Positions 32,917 through 43,241 of a DNA stretch of 64,000 nucleotides are shown piece by piece; position 1 is the first letter of the stretch; each line of letters opens with the position of its first letter. The DNA lies in NCBI GenBank assembly GCA_010015675.1, contig ML977002.1, positions 579,721 to 643,720 of the forward strand, read 5' to 3'. Made by a program: the position numbers and the translations under genes. This DNA is from Byssothecium circinans (taxonomy: Eukaryota > Ascomycota > Dothideomycetes > Pleosporales > Massarinaceae). A model generated the notes under the pieces. The model searched no databases. It saw only the letters and a list, made by a program, of their open reading frames with translations, and had not been told where the DNA came from.

Positions 32917-35900
32917 TCGCAAAAGGTGATACGAAACGGGCTATGAAGAATAGTTTGTCACTTGTCACTTTACAGGACGCAAAGGAGGCTTGAAAGGTCC
33001 CAGAAGTTCTCCCGTGATGATATCCGGTTTTGGGAAAGTTCCTCGGGTGGAAAGCTCCGAACGCCGGGCGCGGGCCGTGCACAGCAACGGCCACGCACGT
33101 GACAAGTATTCTCCCGCACTCGAACTTGCAGTCGACCATCAACGCGCAAAGAGTTCTCCTGCCTGCCTACCACAGGATGGCCCGGTATGACGTCTTAACC
33201 ACCTGAACTAGAAATCGACATCACCATATCTGCCCACCTACTCCTTCTCCAATGGCCTGGCCGGCGACGCTGCGGACACTAGTGCCCATCCCTGGAATAC
33301 CGAAAAGACCATCGGCACAGACACCTCAAACGCCGTCACCGAAGCCAAGTCAACACAACGAAGCTGTCTTGGGAGGTAATCGGCATCTCCCACCGGATCA
33401 GCGGTGGGGATGACTTTCCATGTGGGAAGCCGAGCCTTGCGGGCACCATGTCTGAACATTTGTAGTGGGGTCGACAGTATTTATAGGGGTACTCGTAGGA
33501 GGAGGAGGACTTGTATTCGTACGCAAGGGAGGTCTTGAGTTGTCCGCCTTCGACTAGTAATATTGTTGCTTACGTTAGTTCATAGAATTGAGGAGGAAAT
33601 GACCGGCATTACGAAGGCTGCCGCGGTAGTTTGAAGGCACTGCTTTCTCGGATCTCCGTGTAAATATTACTATCAGGCTCAGTTAGCGAGGTAGAAATAC
33701 TCTCGAGAGATTCTAATATCTCACCTTGCTAAGTCTCCGCCTAAGGCGACGTCATCATGTGCTGTTCCGCTCGACAGCAATTTGTTGAGTGTATATCCTT
33801 GACCGACCTAAAGCTCGCGAGTACGTTAAGAGAGCGGTAGGGAGGATACGTAGGGTAACGTGGGCAGAGCCTAATATTAAGGCGGAAGAGAAGGAGGGGA
33901 AGGTGATTACGCGATTCTTCTGCGGCTCGGCTTAGCGCCTTTGTCGTGATCAAGACCTAGCTATAAGTAGAGTTCTTGTTGCGTAGACGCGCTGAAGGAT
34001 GTGGCTAGACAGTAGTAAATCCAGCAGCTGGTTTACTGTAGAAAGCGCTTAGCGAAGCAGAGTGACTGCAAACTTCGCAAGAGCAATGATAATAGACAGA
34101 TGGCGCGTTTCAATAGTTCCAAAGCCGAATATATGTGAGTATATAGGACAAAATTCACATAACTTTTAAGATTCGCGTAGTAGAAGCTATACTATATCTA
34201 TAATCATTCTTAAGAATAGTACTCCTAACAACTGTTCGAGTCAAACGCAATGGTCTACCTCTTATTTTCCAACGCTAAGCTGTCTATCAGAGATATTGAA
34301 GTCTAGGATGTTGATTAGTAACTCCTATTGTATTCTAGTCCAGCAACATTTGCACTGGACTGGGCAACGTTCGCTTGTGAATGACACTAGATCGTAGGTA
34401 CCGTCCATACCGCTAGCAATGATATGTTGTCATATGGCGCCATGCGCTACGACGTATAAGTTGACTTCAGTTTGTGCCAAAAACAATTAAGGGTTGATAG
34501 CATCGGAAACTCTAAGCTGTTATAGTGAAATGCTCCTGTGATCTTCCTCGTTCTAGTGGACTACTTTATTGAAGAACGGTGAATAGTGAAGTAAATCATA
34601 TCATGCTTTAACATAACTCTACTGGGGCTCACTAGGTTAACATTACTGGACGCATTCTCTAAGTCCGCCGCAATCCCTTCAGCTGGGTCTCAATCACTGC
34701 CATTCTCTTGTTCTGCATACGGTAGGTAGCGTGGACCTTGGCATAATTGATTCGAACGGGAACCTTTTCCTCGAGTTTAGAAATCGAGGACCATTCTCAT
34801 GGAAATAGACAAGGTAGGTTTGACATACAACGAAGCCGTTCAATTTCCCAAGGATTAGCTATAGAGACCACTCAACTAGTAACGGATGCAGGTCAGAAAT
34901 GCTTTGAGATCTACACTCTTCTAGAGACATATGGTATCTAATCAATCCCAACACTAAAACCTCTATAGCACTATATAAACTGTAAAAAATTCTTCTCTAT
35001 AGCACTTCATTAAAGCACTGGGAGTATATTGACTCCTTGGTTGATATCAGGTTGGATAACACAAAGCCGCCTAGACTATAAAGTATAATAAGCATTATCT
35101 ATCCTACACATAAGCTCTTTATATTGATATATATTTAACTTTACCCTTCTCTATAGCGAATACGCGTCATCAAATACACAAAAGTAGCTACAATTAGTAT
35201 AATATTATTATTGAACCTTTACAAGTTAGAATAAATGGAATAGACCATCTCTATCTATTAATCTTAAGACTACCGTAGGAAACTACGTACCGCGTGTGGA
35301 GTCGTATCAGCAATCCGTCGCAGAAAGAACAACGGTGCTAGCTTCAATTATTTTCGGACTAAAATGGACTGCAGTGCTCATTCCTCTTAAAATAGTTTGT
35401 TCTCTTAGGATAACTAGAAGTTAGAGTAACAGTATCTATATCTTTAACATTCTTACCGCGTACTGTAAATGTTTACCTAACCAGCATCTTCGCGTCCTCT
35501 TTCAACCGCTACAAACTTGGCCCTCATGGCCCTCTATCCAACTCGCGATGGGCACAACTCCAGCGTCCTCTTTCTGTAACTTAGCTTAGACAGAAGTTCA
35601 GGGCTTGTTTCCGCACGTTAGCTTCAACCTTAATGTTATTATAGGTCAAGAATAGGTATGCCTTTATATGGCATTGCGTAAGAATGTACTACAGGCAGTG
35701 CTACTTAATAGTTAGACATTTTACATATAAGTACGTATACGTCTCTTATTATTACGCTAGGTTTGGCTAATTGAACACAATGCCAATGCACAATAAGCAT
35801 TCACCTGCAAGAGCCTTCTACTCGTCGTCTCAAGCCAGTTAGAAGCGACATCGTGAAAGATATACCACCCAATCTACAAAGACGTAGCCACAGAAAGTAG

Positions 35901-36308
35901 CCGTAAAAAACTTCCCACTCGCGACTCGAATACTCGAATCTCTCTTGAAGTTCTTCATTCCATCGCGAGTCTCAAATCCATATTCACCAGCGCCCCACCG
36001 TGCAATCAAAGGCAGCAGCTCCGCTGTCGGCCCAGCAACAGCAGCGCCTGCCTTCCCAAAGCCCAAGTGAAGGCAGAATCGCAAAAAATCATGACTAAGA
36101 CGCAAAATTGCCCTCTTCAGGGTCTCACACAGCTTCGACTCTGGCTCTCCACCAAAAACAGAACACAATTGCTAACTTGTGATCACAGGATCCTTCTGCT
36201 CTGCTCTGCTCTACTCTGCTCTACTCGGATACCACCACCATCTGGACAACGTCCAGAACCATTTGCTGACTCCGTTTTTCTTGTGTTTCTCTAGGTTCGA
36301 GATACACA
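32917..36308. other. Long gene-free region
   Basis: About 3.4 kb without a supported gene. Normal composition up to about 33700, then moderately AT-rich with scattered RIP-like texture (34950–35830). A frame at 33230–33370 has plausible codon use but no start, stop or homology I know. A microsatellite-like CTCTG/CTACT run is near 36195–36225, just before the RNase H-like gene. Confidence 0.45.
35839..36168 (-). CDS. Doubtful small ORF
   Basis: A 109-aa frame with no recognised domain. Part of it (FGKAGAAVAGPTAELLPLIARWGAG) has gene-like composition, while the ends do not. It may be a fragment of a decayed gene. I list it only because nothing else explains the stretch. Confidence 0.2.
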   Translation of the reverse strand: MCSVFGGEPESKLCETLKRAILRLSHDFLRFCLHLGFGKAGAAVAGPTAELLPLIARWGAGEYGFETRDGMKNFKRDSSIRVASGKFFTATFCGYVFVDWVVYLSRCRF

Positions 36309-37172
36309 ATGTCGTCCGCCCCCAGGGAGCGCGTAGACCGGCTCCGCGCGAGCATGCTTGGCCCCGGCCATAATGCCGCCGTGTACTACAAGGGTGCCGC
36401 CGCGTACAAGTTCGTCGACGAGATAGAGGCTTTTGGAGGCCACGGGACCGATGCGGACCTCCTCAACGACCTCCCCGCCGCCGAGCTCGACAAGACGCTG
36501 GTGCTCTGGACCGACGCGTCCTGCAAGGATGGGTACCTTGGGGCGAGCGTCGTCTGGAGGGGTAAGACTGGCGTGTGGGAGGGGAGGAGGTACCCGCTCG
36601 GGTATAAGACGGGTTACGTTGCGGACGCGGAGATGTTTGCGGTGGCTGCCGCGTTGAGGTATGCCGTAGAAGCGAGGAGGATGAGAGGGAGGGACATCAT
36701 GCGCGTGCGGATCTTCACCGATTCGCAGACTGTCCTCCTGGCCGCAAAGGAGGGAGGTTGGAACTTGCCAATAGGCCCCCTCGCCGCTGACGTCCCCACG
36801 CTGATTGAGTTCTACCAGTGCGTACACTTCTTGGAGTGTTGCACAGTGAAGGTAGAGCTCAGGAAGGTGGCAGGCCACGCCAATTCGGAGGGGAATCGGC
36901 AGGCAGACGCAGCGGCGAGGACGGCGGCCGACCAGGCGAGGGAGAAGGGACGTCAGCCAATGGTCGTGCCGGAGTTCTTTGAGAGGAACGGGGAGCAGGA
37001 GACGCGGAGCGCGAAGGAGGACTGGATCGCTGAGTGGAGGTGGCGGCTTGAACGGTAATCGACGGCGGATGAGACAATACAGCCTAGTGAGAGCCAGGAG
37101 GAAGAGAGTGAAGAGGTGCGGGACAGGGACGGAGCCGACGACGAGAGTGTGCCCATGGATCTCTCGGACTAG
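36309..37172 (+). CDS. Short RNase H-like protein with in-frame stop before an acidic tail
   Basis: The open frame is 249 codons, 36309–37058. It has RNase H fold motifs in order: WTDASCKDG (about 68), VADAEMFAVAAAL with the second acidic residue (about 105), RIFTDSQTVLLA (about 133) and KVAGHANSEGNRQADAAA (about 190). These match the RNase H1 type found as free-standing genes in fungi and as the RNase H domain of non-LTR retrotransposons; no reverse transcriptase is nearby. After the TAA at 37056–37058 the same frame continues for 37 codons of acidic sequence (ESQEEESEEVRDRDGADD) to a TAG at 37170. This suggests CGG-CAA became CGG-TAA. A 33-nt intron would also remove the stop but is too short to be likely. 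Catalytic residues look intact, so activity may survive tail loss. Confidence 0.7.
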
Positions 37173-37252
37173 GTAAGTTACTTACCGCTACCTACATTCT
37201 ACCAGCCCTTTACTAATCACCTCCAGAATCCTCCCTACCCAAACCCCTTCAT

Positions 37253-39658
37253 TCACCCATCATCCAGCCCAAGATTCCCAACATCCCCCAGAAACTCAGC
37301 ATTCCCCTCGCCCCTCATCAGCGCATCGACATCCAAGCGGCCACTAGTCAGATACCTCTCGCTCACACCCACATTCACCCTCTGACTCAGCAACCCCTTG
37401 AGCTCCGCCCTCAGTCCCTGAAGTTCAGCTTTCGACATCCCTCGAGCCTCTTTCTCCTTCTGCTTCCGACCACTACCACGACCACGCTTTCCTTTCGCCT
37501 CCTTGTCGAAGCTCTCGCTATCGTAATCGACACCCAGCTCTTCCGCCGCAGCACGCATCCAGTCATCTTCAGTGTGCTTTTTCTCCTTTGCCGTGGTCGC
37601 ATCAGCAAGCTTTTTCGAGAGTGTGGCTCTGGGCTTGAGCCGGGAAACGATCCGTCTGTCGATGTCCAATGTTCGGATGAAGAAAGCCGTCTTCTTTGAC
37701 TTCGAAGCGTTTTCAGCTCGCGCGTGCACCTTGGCGACCAGCCTTCTCACCCCAGCGACTTCCTCAGGTGCACATATCAAGATGCTCGATCCAGAAGCTT
37801 CAGCTCGCGCAGTACGACCAGATCGATGCACGTAGGTGTCGGCGGCACGGGGCAGGTGGTAGTGTACGATCAGCTCCACTCCCGGAATATCCAATCCTCT
37901 AGCAGCGACATCGGTAGCGACAAGTATGGAGCCAGGACGTTGCGTGAAGCGCTCGACAGATCTCAGACGAGCTTTTTGGATCATTCCCGAGTGCAAGGGA
38001 AGAGCAGCAAGATCCAGGTTCTGCAGAAACGGTGTCAAGCGTCGCACAGCAGAGACCGAGTTCGTGAAGACCAGAGCCCGCTTTTTCGGATGGAACAACA
38101 ACAAAGAGTACAAGAACAGATCTTTCTCAGTGCCCGCACATTCAACCAGACCCTCTTTGAGCTTACTTGCCATCTGGGACGTCGGATTCGCATCGATGAA
38201 CTTCGGTTTCTCCTCTCGGAACTTTATCTTCTGCAGCAGATACTCCATCGACTCCTGTTTGTTCATCAGATCACCACCCTTGTTGCGCTTGCTCCCAGCC
38301 AACTTTTGCTGCAAGCCTTTATGGAACGTCGCCGAGAAGATCAAAGTCTGTCGCTCGACCACAGGAGCCTGAGTCGCGTCGTCACCATCCTCCACTTCTT
38401 CGTCTGAATCAAGGACCTTGAGTATCTCGCCAAACTCCTTGTAATGTCCTTCGCTGAGGAGACGATCGGCTTCATCCACAACCAGAAAACGGATATTCTT
38501 GAATGACCGCAGACGACCCTGACCACTGCTTATGACTTCCCACAACCGACCTGGAGTACCGACAACGATATTCGCCTTCTCCAGTTGACGCCGCTGTTTC
38601 TGAACGGACAAGCCACCGGTTATGGTCGCGATGGTCGGCGCATCGAAGTCTCCACCGGCGCAGAGGTTGGTCAAGTGCGCGGCAATCTGGTGTGCAAGCT
38701 CTCGAGTTGGCGAGATGATCAGAGCAAGAGGCGTAATCGTTTTTGACGCGGGCAACGATGCAAGATACGATTCCAAGATAGGTATTCCAAAGGCAAGCGT
38801 CTTTCCGGACCCAGTTGCAGCCTTGCCAATGACATCACGGCCTGCCATTATCTCTGGAATCGCAGAAGACTGAATGGGTGTCGGTCGCGCAAACTTGAGA
38901 CTTGCCAGAGCGCCTAGAATCTTTTCGGACAGGCCCAGATCACCCCAGGCGGACACATCCACCTCATCTGCCTCATCGTCCTCTGCCCTCCGGTCTGCCA
39001 GTATATCAAAGGCACCGTTACCAATCGTGTCCTCCTCGTCTGACAACTCCCGCTCAGCTGCGTCCTCTTGGTCCCTCGCTTTGGTCTTCTTCCCCGCCTT
39101 GTCGGTGGCTTTTGCTTCCGCCTTTTCAGCCTTACTCTTCTTTTTTGGCTTCCCAGGCTCCGGCGCGTCCTCGGCTTCGTTTACATCCTCAATCTCGCCC
39201 TTGGACACCAGACCATTCGCCTTCGCAGCTTCCCGTGGCTTCTCGTCCTCCACCTCATCATCCGAGAACCCCTCCCAAGAGTCCTCCTCCTCGACCTCAT
39301 CCCCATCAGCCGTCGTGTTCGCCAGCTCGCGTATCTCCTCCTCCTGCGCCAGCTTCGCCTCCTCGTCCTTCCTCGCTTTCTCCTTCTCCCGCTCGACTTG
39401 CTCCTCGCTCTTCGTCGTCGCAAACGAGATCTGACCCGTCGCGTCGTCCCTCACAACCTCCACATCATCAATTTCGTCCAACCCATAAAAGCCCTCGAAG
39501 TCCTCGAGCCGGTCCGGCATAGACACGCCCTTCCATTGCAGCTCGTCAAGACGGATTTTGCGACGTTTGTTCGTATTCGACTTCGGCAATGGCGCGGTCA
39601 ACTTTTGACGCTTTAAACCGTTGCTCGCAGGTTTCTGAGCCGTCCTACTGCGCTTCAT
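37253..39658 (-). CDS. MAK5: DEAD-box RNA helicase MAK5 (60S ribosome assembly)
   Basis: A single-exon gene of 801 aa. The N-terminus has basic residues and the MAK5-specific WKGVSMPDRLEDFEGFYGLDEI (about 42–63), then a long acidic, Lys-rich low-complexity region to about 235. The helicase core follows: the Q motif region FARPTPIQSSAIP, motif I ATGSGKT (281–287), PTRELAHQ (317–324), DEAD (395–398), SAT (about 448), and the C-terminal TDVAARGLDIPGVELIVHY and HRSGRTARA. The C-terminus is basic and coiled (KGKRGRGSGRKQKEKEARG). MAK5/DDX24 proteins act in the nucleolus on pre-60S particles. The gene is divergent from TRM7, with a minisatellite between the two. Confidence 0.95.
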   Translation of the reverse strand: MKRSRTAQKPASNGLKRQKLTAPLPKSNTNKRRKIRLDELQWKGVSMPDRLEDFEGFYGLDEIDDVEVVRDDATGQISFATTKSEEQVEREKEKARKDEEAKLAQEEEIRELANTTADGDEVEEEDSWEGFSDDEVEDEKPREAAKANGLVSKGEIEDVNEAEDAPEPGKPKKKSKAEKAEAKATDKAGKKTKARDQEDAAERELSDEEDTIGNGAFDILADRRAEDDEADEVDVSAWGDLGLSEKILGALASLKFARPTPIQSSAIPEIMAGRDVIGKAATGSGKTLAFGIPILESYLASLPASKTITPLALIISPTRELAHQIAAHLTNLCAGGDFDAPTIATITGGLSVQKQRRQLEKANIVVGTPGRLWEVISSGQGRLRSFKNIRFLVVDEADRLLSEGHYKEFGEILKVLDSDEEVEDGDDATQAPVVERQTLIFSATFHKGLQQKLAGSKRNKGGDLMNKQESMEYLLQKIKFREEKPKFIDANPTSQMASKLKEGLVECAGTEKDLFLYSLLLFHPKKRALVFTNSVSAVRRLTPFLQNLDLAALPLHSGMIQKARLRSVERFTQRPGSILVATDVAARGLDIPGVELIVHYHLPRAADTYVHRSGRTARAEASGSSILICAPEEVAGVRRLVAKVHARAENASKSKKTAFFIRTLDIDRRIVSRLKPRATLSKKLADATTAKEKKHTEDDWMRAAAEELGVDYDSESFDKEAKGKRGRGSGRKQKEKEARGMSKAELQGLRAELKGLLSQRVNVGVSERYLTSGRLDVDALMRGEGNAEFLGDVGNLGLDDG

Positions 39659-40571
39659 GGTTGCGTGGTTAAAGAAGTGTTGACGAGTGTCGGAGCTGTG
39701 GTCGACTTTTTTTACTTTGAGAGAGGTCGGCGGTCGGCGTTTGGCAGCCCCGCCTCGGTTAGACCTGCTCTTCTAACTCCCCCTCCATACCATCTCCCTC
39801 CAAACCGAGCTACTCATCGTGACCGGCTCAGGTTTTCGACATCTGGAATTCCTATCATTCCACGCAACCGAAACCTCTACTCCCTCACTCATTCTAAACC
39901 GAGCTACTCATTGTGACCGGCTCAGGTTCGTCGAATTTCCCATCACCCACGCAGCCGAAAAGTCTATTCCCTCCCTCCTCTCACTCCAAATTGAGCTACT
40001 CATCGGGACCGGCTTGGTTTGTCGAACGTCTATCACTCCACGAAGCCGAAAGACTCTACTTCCTCACTCTACACTGAGCTACTCATCGGGACCGGCTCAG
40101 GTTTTTCGAACCTCTTATCACTTCACGCAGCGACCGAAAGACTACTCTAAACCGAGCTACTCATTGTGACCGGCTCAGGTTTGTCGAATTACTATCACTC
40201 CACGCAGCCAAAAGTCTACTCTCTCACTCACTCTGAACCGAGCTACTCATCGGGACCGGCTTGGTTTATCGAACTCCTATCACGCAGCTGAAAGACTTTA
40301 CTCCCTTACTCCCTCCAAACTAAGCTACTCATCGGGACCGGCTTAGTTTGTCTCAAGTTTGTCGAACTTTTATCACTTCACCCAGCCGAAAGACTCACCT
40401 CCTTCCCTCGCTCCAAATCGAGCTACTTATTGTGACCGGCTCGAGATTGTCGAATTCCCATCACAGGCAGCCGAAATCCTCTACTCCCGCACTCATATAC
40501 ATCGGTCTTGTCATCTTGTTCCACCGGCATCTCGAATATCGATATCACCCCCATAATCTCCCATTGTTAAA
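39659..40571. promoter_or_regulatory. Intergenic region shared by MAK5 and TRM7
   Basis: Divergent promoter region of 913 bp, mostly filled by the minisatellite at 39800–40500. The bases next to each start are unique sequence. No TATA box is clear. Confidence 0.5.
39800..40500 (+). repeat. Minisatellite of eight units, 78–98 bp
   Basis: The core gagctactcatcgkgaccgg recurs with starts at 39807, 39901, 39993, 40076, 40154, 40240, 40322 and 40420. Each core is followed by ggctcaggttttgtcgaa-like and atcactccacgcagccgaaa-like segments. Units differ by substitutions and small indels, so the array is not freshly expanded. Confidence 0.9.
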
Positions 40572-42227
40572 ATGGGCAAATCCTCAAAAGATAAACGAGA
40601 CGCCTACTACCGCCTCGCAAAAGAGGAAGGATGGCGCGCCAGATCAGCCTACAAACTCCTCCAACTCGACGAAGAGTTCAATCTTTTTGAAGGCGTCACC
40701 CGTGTCGTCGATCTCTGTGCTGCACCAGGAAGTTGGAGCCAGGTCCTATCAAGAGTGCTCATCAAAGGCGAGAAGTTTGGTCGCGCGGGCTGGGAACAGA
40801 AGCAGAGAGAAACGCAAGAATACGTACTTACCTATCAGCAGGAGCAGCAGCAGCAGCAGCAGCAGAAAGATCCTGGATCCGCAGAGTTAGCAGTTTATGA
40901 AGAGAAGAGTGATTTTCCAGAAGCAAGTGCACCGAAAGAGCAGTGTGTTTCAGAAGCAATTGTACAGAAAGAGAAAGATTCCCCGCAAGCAACTGTACAG
41001 AAAGAGGATTTCCCACGAGCAAGTGCACAGAAAGAGAAAGATGACCCACAATCAACTGTGAAGGGAGTGAAGGGTTCTCCACGAGCAACTGTGCAGGCAG
41101 AGGAGGATTTTCCACAAGCGATTTCGCGGAGAGAGAACGACGATCCACAAGCAACTCTACATAAAGAGAATGATGGTCCACGAGCAACTCCACAGAAAGC
41201 GAAAGACGATCCACAAGCAACTGTACAGAAAGCGAACGACGATCCACAAACAAACATACAGAAAGAGAACGACGACCGACCAAAACCGAGACAAAATGTC
41301 AGAATCGTCGCCATCGACCTCCAACCCATGAGTCCCCTCGAAGGTGTAACAACAATGCGAGCCGACATAACCCACCCATCCACCATCCCTCTCCTCCTCA
41401 AAGCCCTCGACCCAAGCACGCCCCCCACCTCACCACCCACCCCCGCCTCCCCCGTCGACCTCGTAATCTCCGACGGCGCGCCCGACGTAACCGGCCTCCA
41501 CGACCTCGACATCTACATCCAATCCCAGCTCCTCTGGGCCGCCTTGAACCTCGCGCTCTGCGTCCTCAAACCGGGCGGGAAATTCGTAGCCAAGATCTTC
41601 CGAGGCAAGGACGTCGATTTGCTCTTCGCGCAACTGAAGATCCTGTTTGCGAGGGTGCGCGTCGCGAAGCCGAGGAGTAGTCGCGCGAGCAGTATCGAGG
41701 CTTTTGTCGTTTGCGAGGGCTTCTGTCCGCCGGAGGGGTTTGAGGCGAGTTTAGAGAGACCGTTGGGTAGCGGGACGCGGATATCGGTCGCTGAGCAGCC
41801 AAAGAGCACTAATCCTACTACTACTACTACTACTTCAGCCACGTCGTCAAAAGGATCGAGAACAGTCCGCGACGACGGCGCCGTCGAAATAGACCTCGGC
41901 TCCTCCTCTGATGATGATGATCAAGACGAAGATGAAGATGACGCCAGCGCAGTGGAAAACGGCGGTACACGCTGGATCCCCCCCTTCCTCGCATGCGGCG
42001 ACCTCTCCGCCTACGACTCGGACGCTACATACCACCTCCCGCCCAACCGCGTCAGTCTGGACCCCGTGCAGCCGCCGACCGCGCCGCCGTACAGACGCGC
42101 GTTGGAGATGAGGAAATTGGCCGGTGGAGCTTATGGGAAGACGAAAGGCCAGAGCCAGGGACAACAAGGTCAGGGACGGACGACCGTGGGGGATAGCGAG
42201 GGTTGCTCGTTTTCACGGGTACTTTGA
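40572..42227 (+). CDS. TRM7: TRM7-type tRNA 2'-O-methyltransferase with internal repeat insert
   Basis: A single-exon gene of 551 aa. The RrmJ/FtsJ catalytic tetrad is present: Lys28 (RSAYKLL), Asp301 (LVISDGAPDVTG), Lys341 (GGKFVAKIFRG) and Glu376 (SSIEAFVVCEGF). The SAM-binding motif I is VVDLCAAPGSWSQVL (45–59). TRM7 methylates positions 32 and 34 of tRNA anticodon loops, with partner proteins choosing the site. Unlike the usual ~300-aa enzyme, this one has about 165 extra residues between motif I and motif II. These start with a polyQ run (91–98) and then roughly ten copies of an 11-residue unit like DDPQATVQKEN (about 112–235). The C-terminus (400–551) is also extended, with poly-Thr and an acidic run (DDDDQDEDEDD). 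The inserts lie in loops, so activity is plausible. Confidence 0.93.
   Translation: MGKSSKDKRDAYYRLAKEEGWRARSAYKLLQLDEEFNLFEGVTRVVDLCAAPGSWSQVLSRVLIKGEKFGRAGWEQKQRETQEYVLTYQQEQQQQQQQKDPGSAELAVYEEKSDFPEASAPKEQCVSEAIVQKEKDSPQATVQKEDFPRASAQKEKDDPQSTVKGVKGSPRATVQAEEDFPQAISRRENDDPQATLHKENDGPRATPQKAKDDPQATVQKANDDPQTNIQKENDDRPKPRQNVRIVAIDLQPMSPLEGVTTMRADITHPSTIPLLLKALDPSTPPTSPPTPASPVDLVISDGAPDVTGLHDLDIYIQSQLLWAALNLALCVLKPGGKFVAKIFRGKDVDLLFAQLKILFARVRVAKPRSSRASSIEAFVVCEGFCPPEGFEASLERPLGSGTRISVAEQPKSTNPTTTTTTSATSSKGSRTVRDDGAVEIDLGSSSDDDDQDEDEDDASAVENGGTRWIPPFLACGDLSAYDSDATYHLPPNRVSLDPVQPPTAPPYRRALEMRKLAGGAYGKTKGQSQGQQGQGRTTVGDSEGCSFSRVL
41020..41280 (+). repeat. In-frame 33-bp tandem repeats within TRM7
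   Basis: Units around gacgatccacaagcaact recur every 33 bases with variants, encoding an 11-residue Lys/Asp/Gln-rich unit. The array keeps the reading frame throughout. Earlier, more divergent units extend back to about 40905. Confidence 0.8.
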
Positions 42228-43241
42228 CGGATAGATGGATGGATAGACGGATAGATAGATAACCATGGTCTCACGACCCTCAGCACACAGAAAAAAAAGT
42301 TCTCAAGTTCACCCGATAAGTACACTTCGGTTCGTTATCTTCTGGGCTGGGAGTGAGGTGTAGATGCGTGATGGTCTACGTACACTCCTGCGGTCTTACT
42401 ATCTGGGGCGTGTGTGGGTTGCTGTACCTACCCCTAGATACATACGTCTCGCGGAGTATCCTATCCTATCCTATCCTACCCACGTGTCTACCCATCGATC
42501 AAGCCATCGAGTAAGACTTCTCCGCTCGACGTGGGACCCATGACCGAGGACATGTATGTTCAGCGAGACGCTCCAATTGCCGTGAATCGTGCTATGGAAA
42601 CTATAGGTAGACGTTTGACGCTTATGTTTGTGGGATAGATAGCCAAGGGGTCCCTCACGGGAAGAAAGGTACGTTACGCTGTTAGGACTTGTAGGAGAGA
42701 GAGTAAGCTGTATAGTTTGAGTGTTACTTGAGTAGCATTTGTCATCTCTCGTACCAGGAAACGGACAGTCAATATTGCACATTACATAACACATCATATA
42801 TAAACAGACACGAACCGAGCACATAGAACAGATCCATATAGCAAGTTTGGTTAAAAGGTCGTAGTCTAGTTGCCAAAGTAATGTCCTATGGTAATCGCTC
42901 GGCCGAACTACCTACATAAACACCCCCCAACGAAAACAACCCCCCGGGCCTCCAAAAAAATACCCACATATCAAGTAAACCCGGCCCGGACGGAAGATAA
43001 AAAAGCGCCGTCGAGAAGGTTAAACTGTCATGCAACCACACATACGTGGTCAGAACTCCATGTACGTATGTATGTAACTAGGTAGAAGCTTCTATATATC
43101 CCAAACGAGGTCATGCAGGTCCCCTTGCCGACCGCCGTTCCGATCCATCCGTCCCTTCCTTCCGCGGTATCCGGTGACAAGGGGGACCGCACGTCTGCCG
43201 ATTGCTGCGTTGTTGGACCCGGGGGGAAAGGCGGGAATGCT
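42228..43241. other. Intergenic region between convergent TRM7 and CYB5
   Basis: About 1 kb holding the 3' ends of both convergent genes. It has short microsatellites (ggata-type near 42230–42265; tatcc repeats near 42455–42478). No further gene supported. Confidence 0.45.

Noticed and set aside
33150..33215. Possible tRNA gene on the minus strand (tagttcaggtggttaagac)
   Set aside because: It resembles a D arm only; no B box, acceptor stem or anticodon arm can be built.
33238..33459. 73-codon minus-strand frame beyond the split kinase gene, as a possible 5' exon
   Set aside because: The sequence does not resemble the N-terminus of APH-family proteins and no consistent splice pair links it.
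38874..39616. Plus-strand frames of 182–206 codons opposite MAK5
   Set aside because: They are mirror frames of the acidic, Lys-rich N-terminal half of MAK5, and their Ser/Pro/Leu-rich composition is an artefact.
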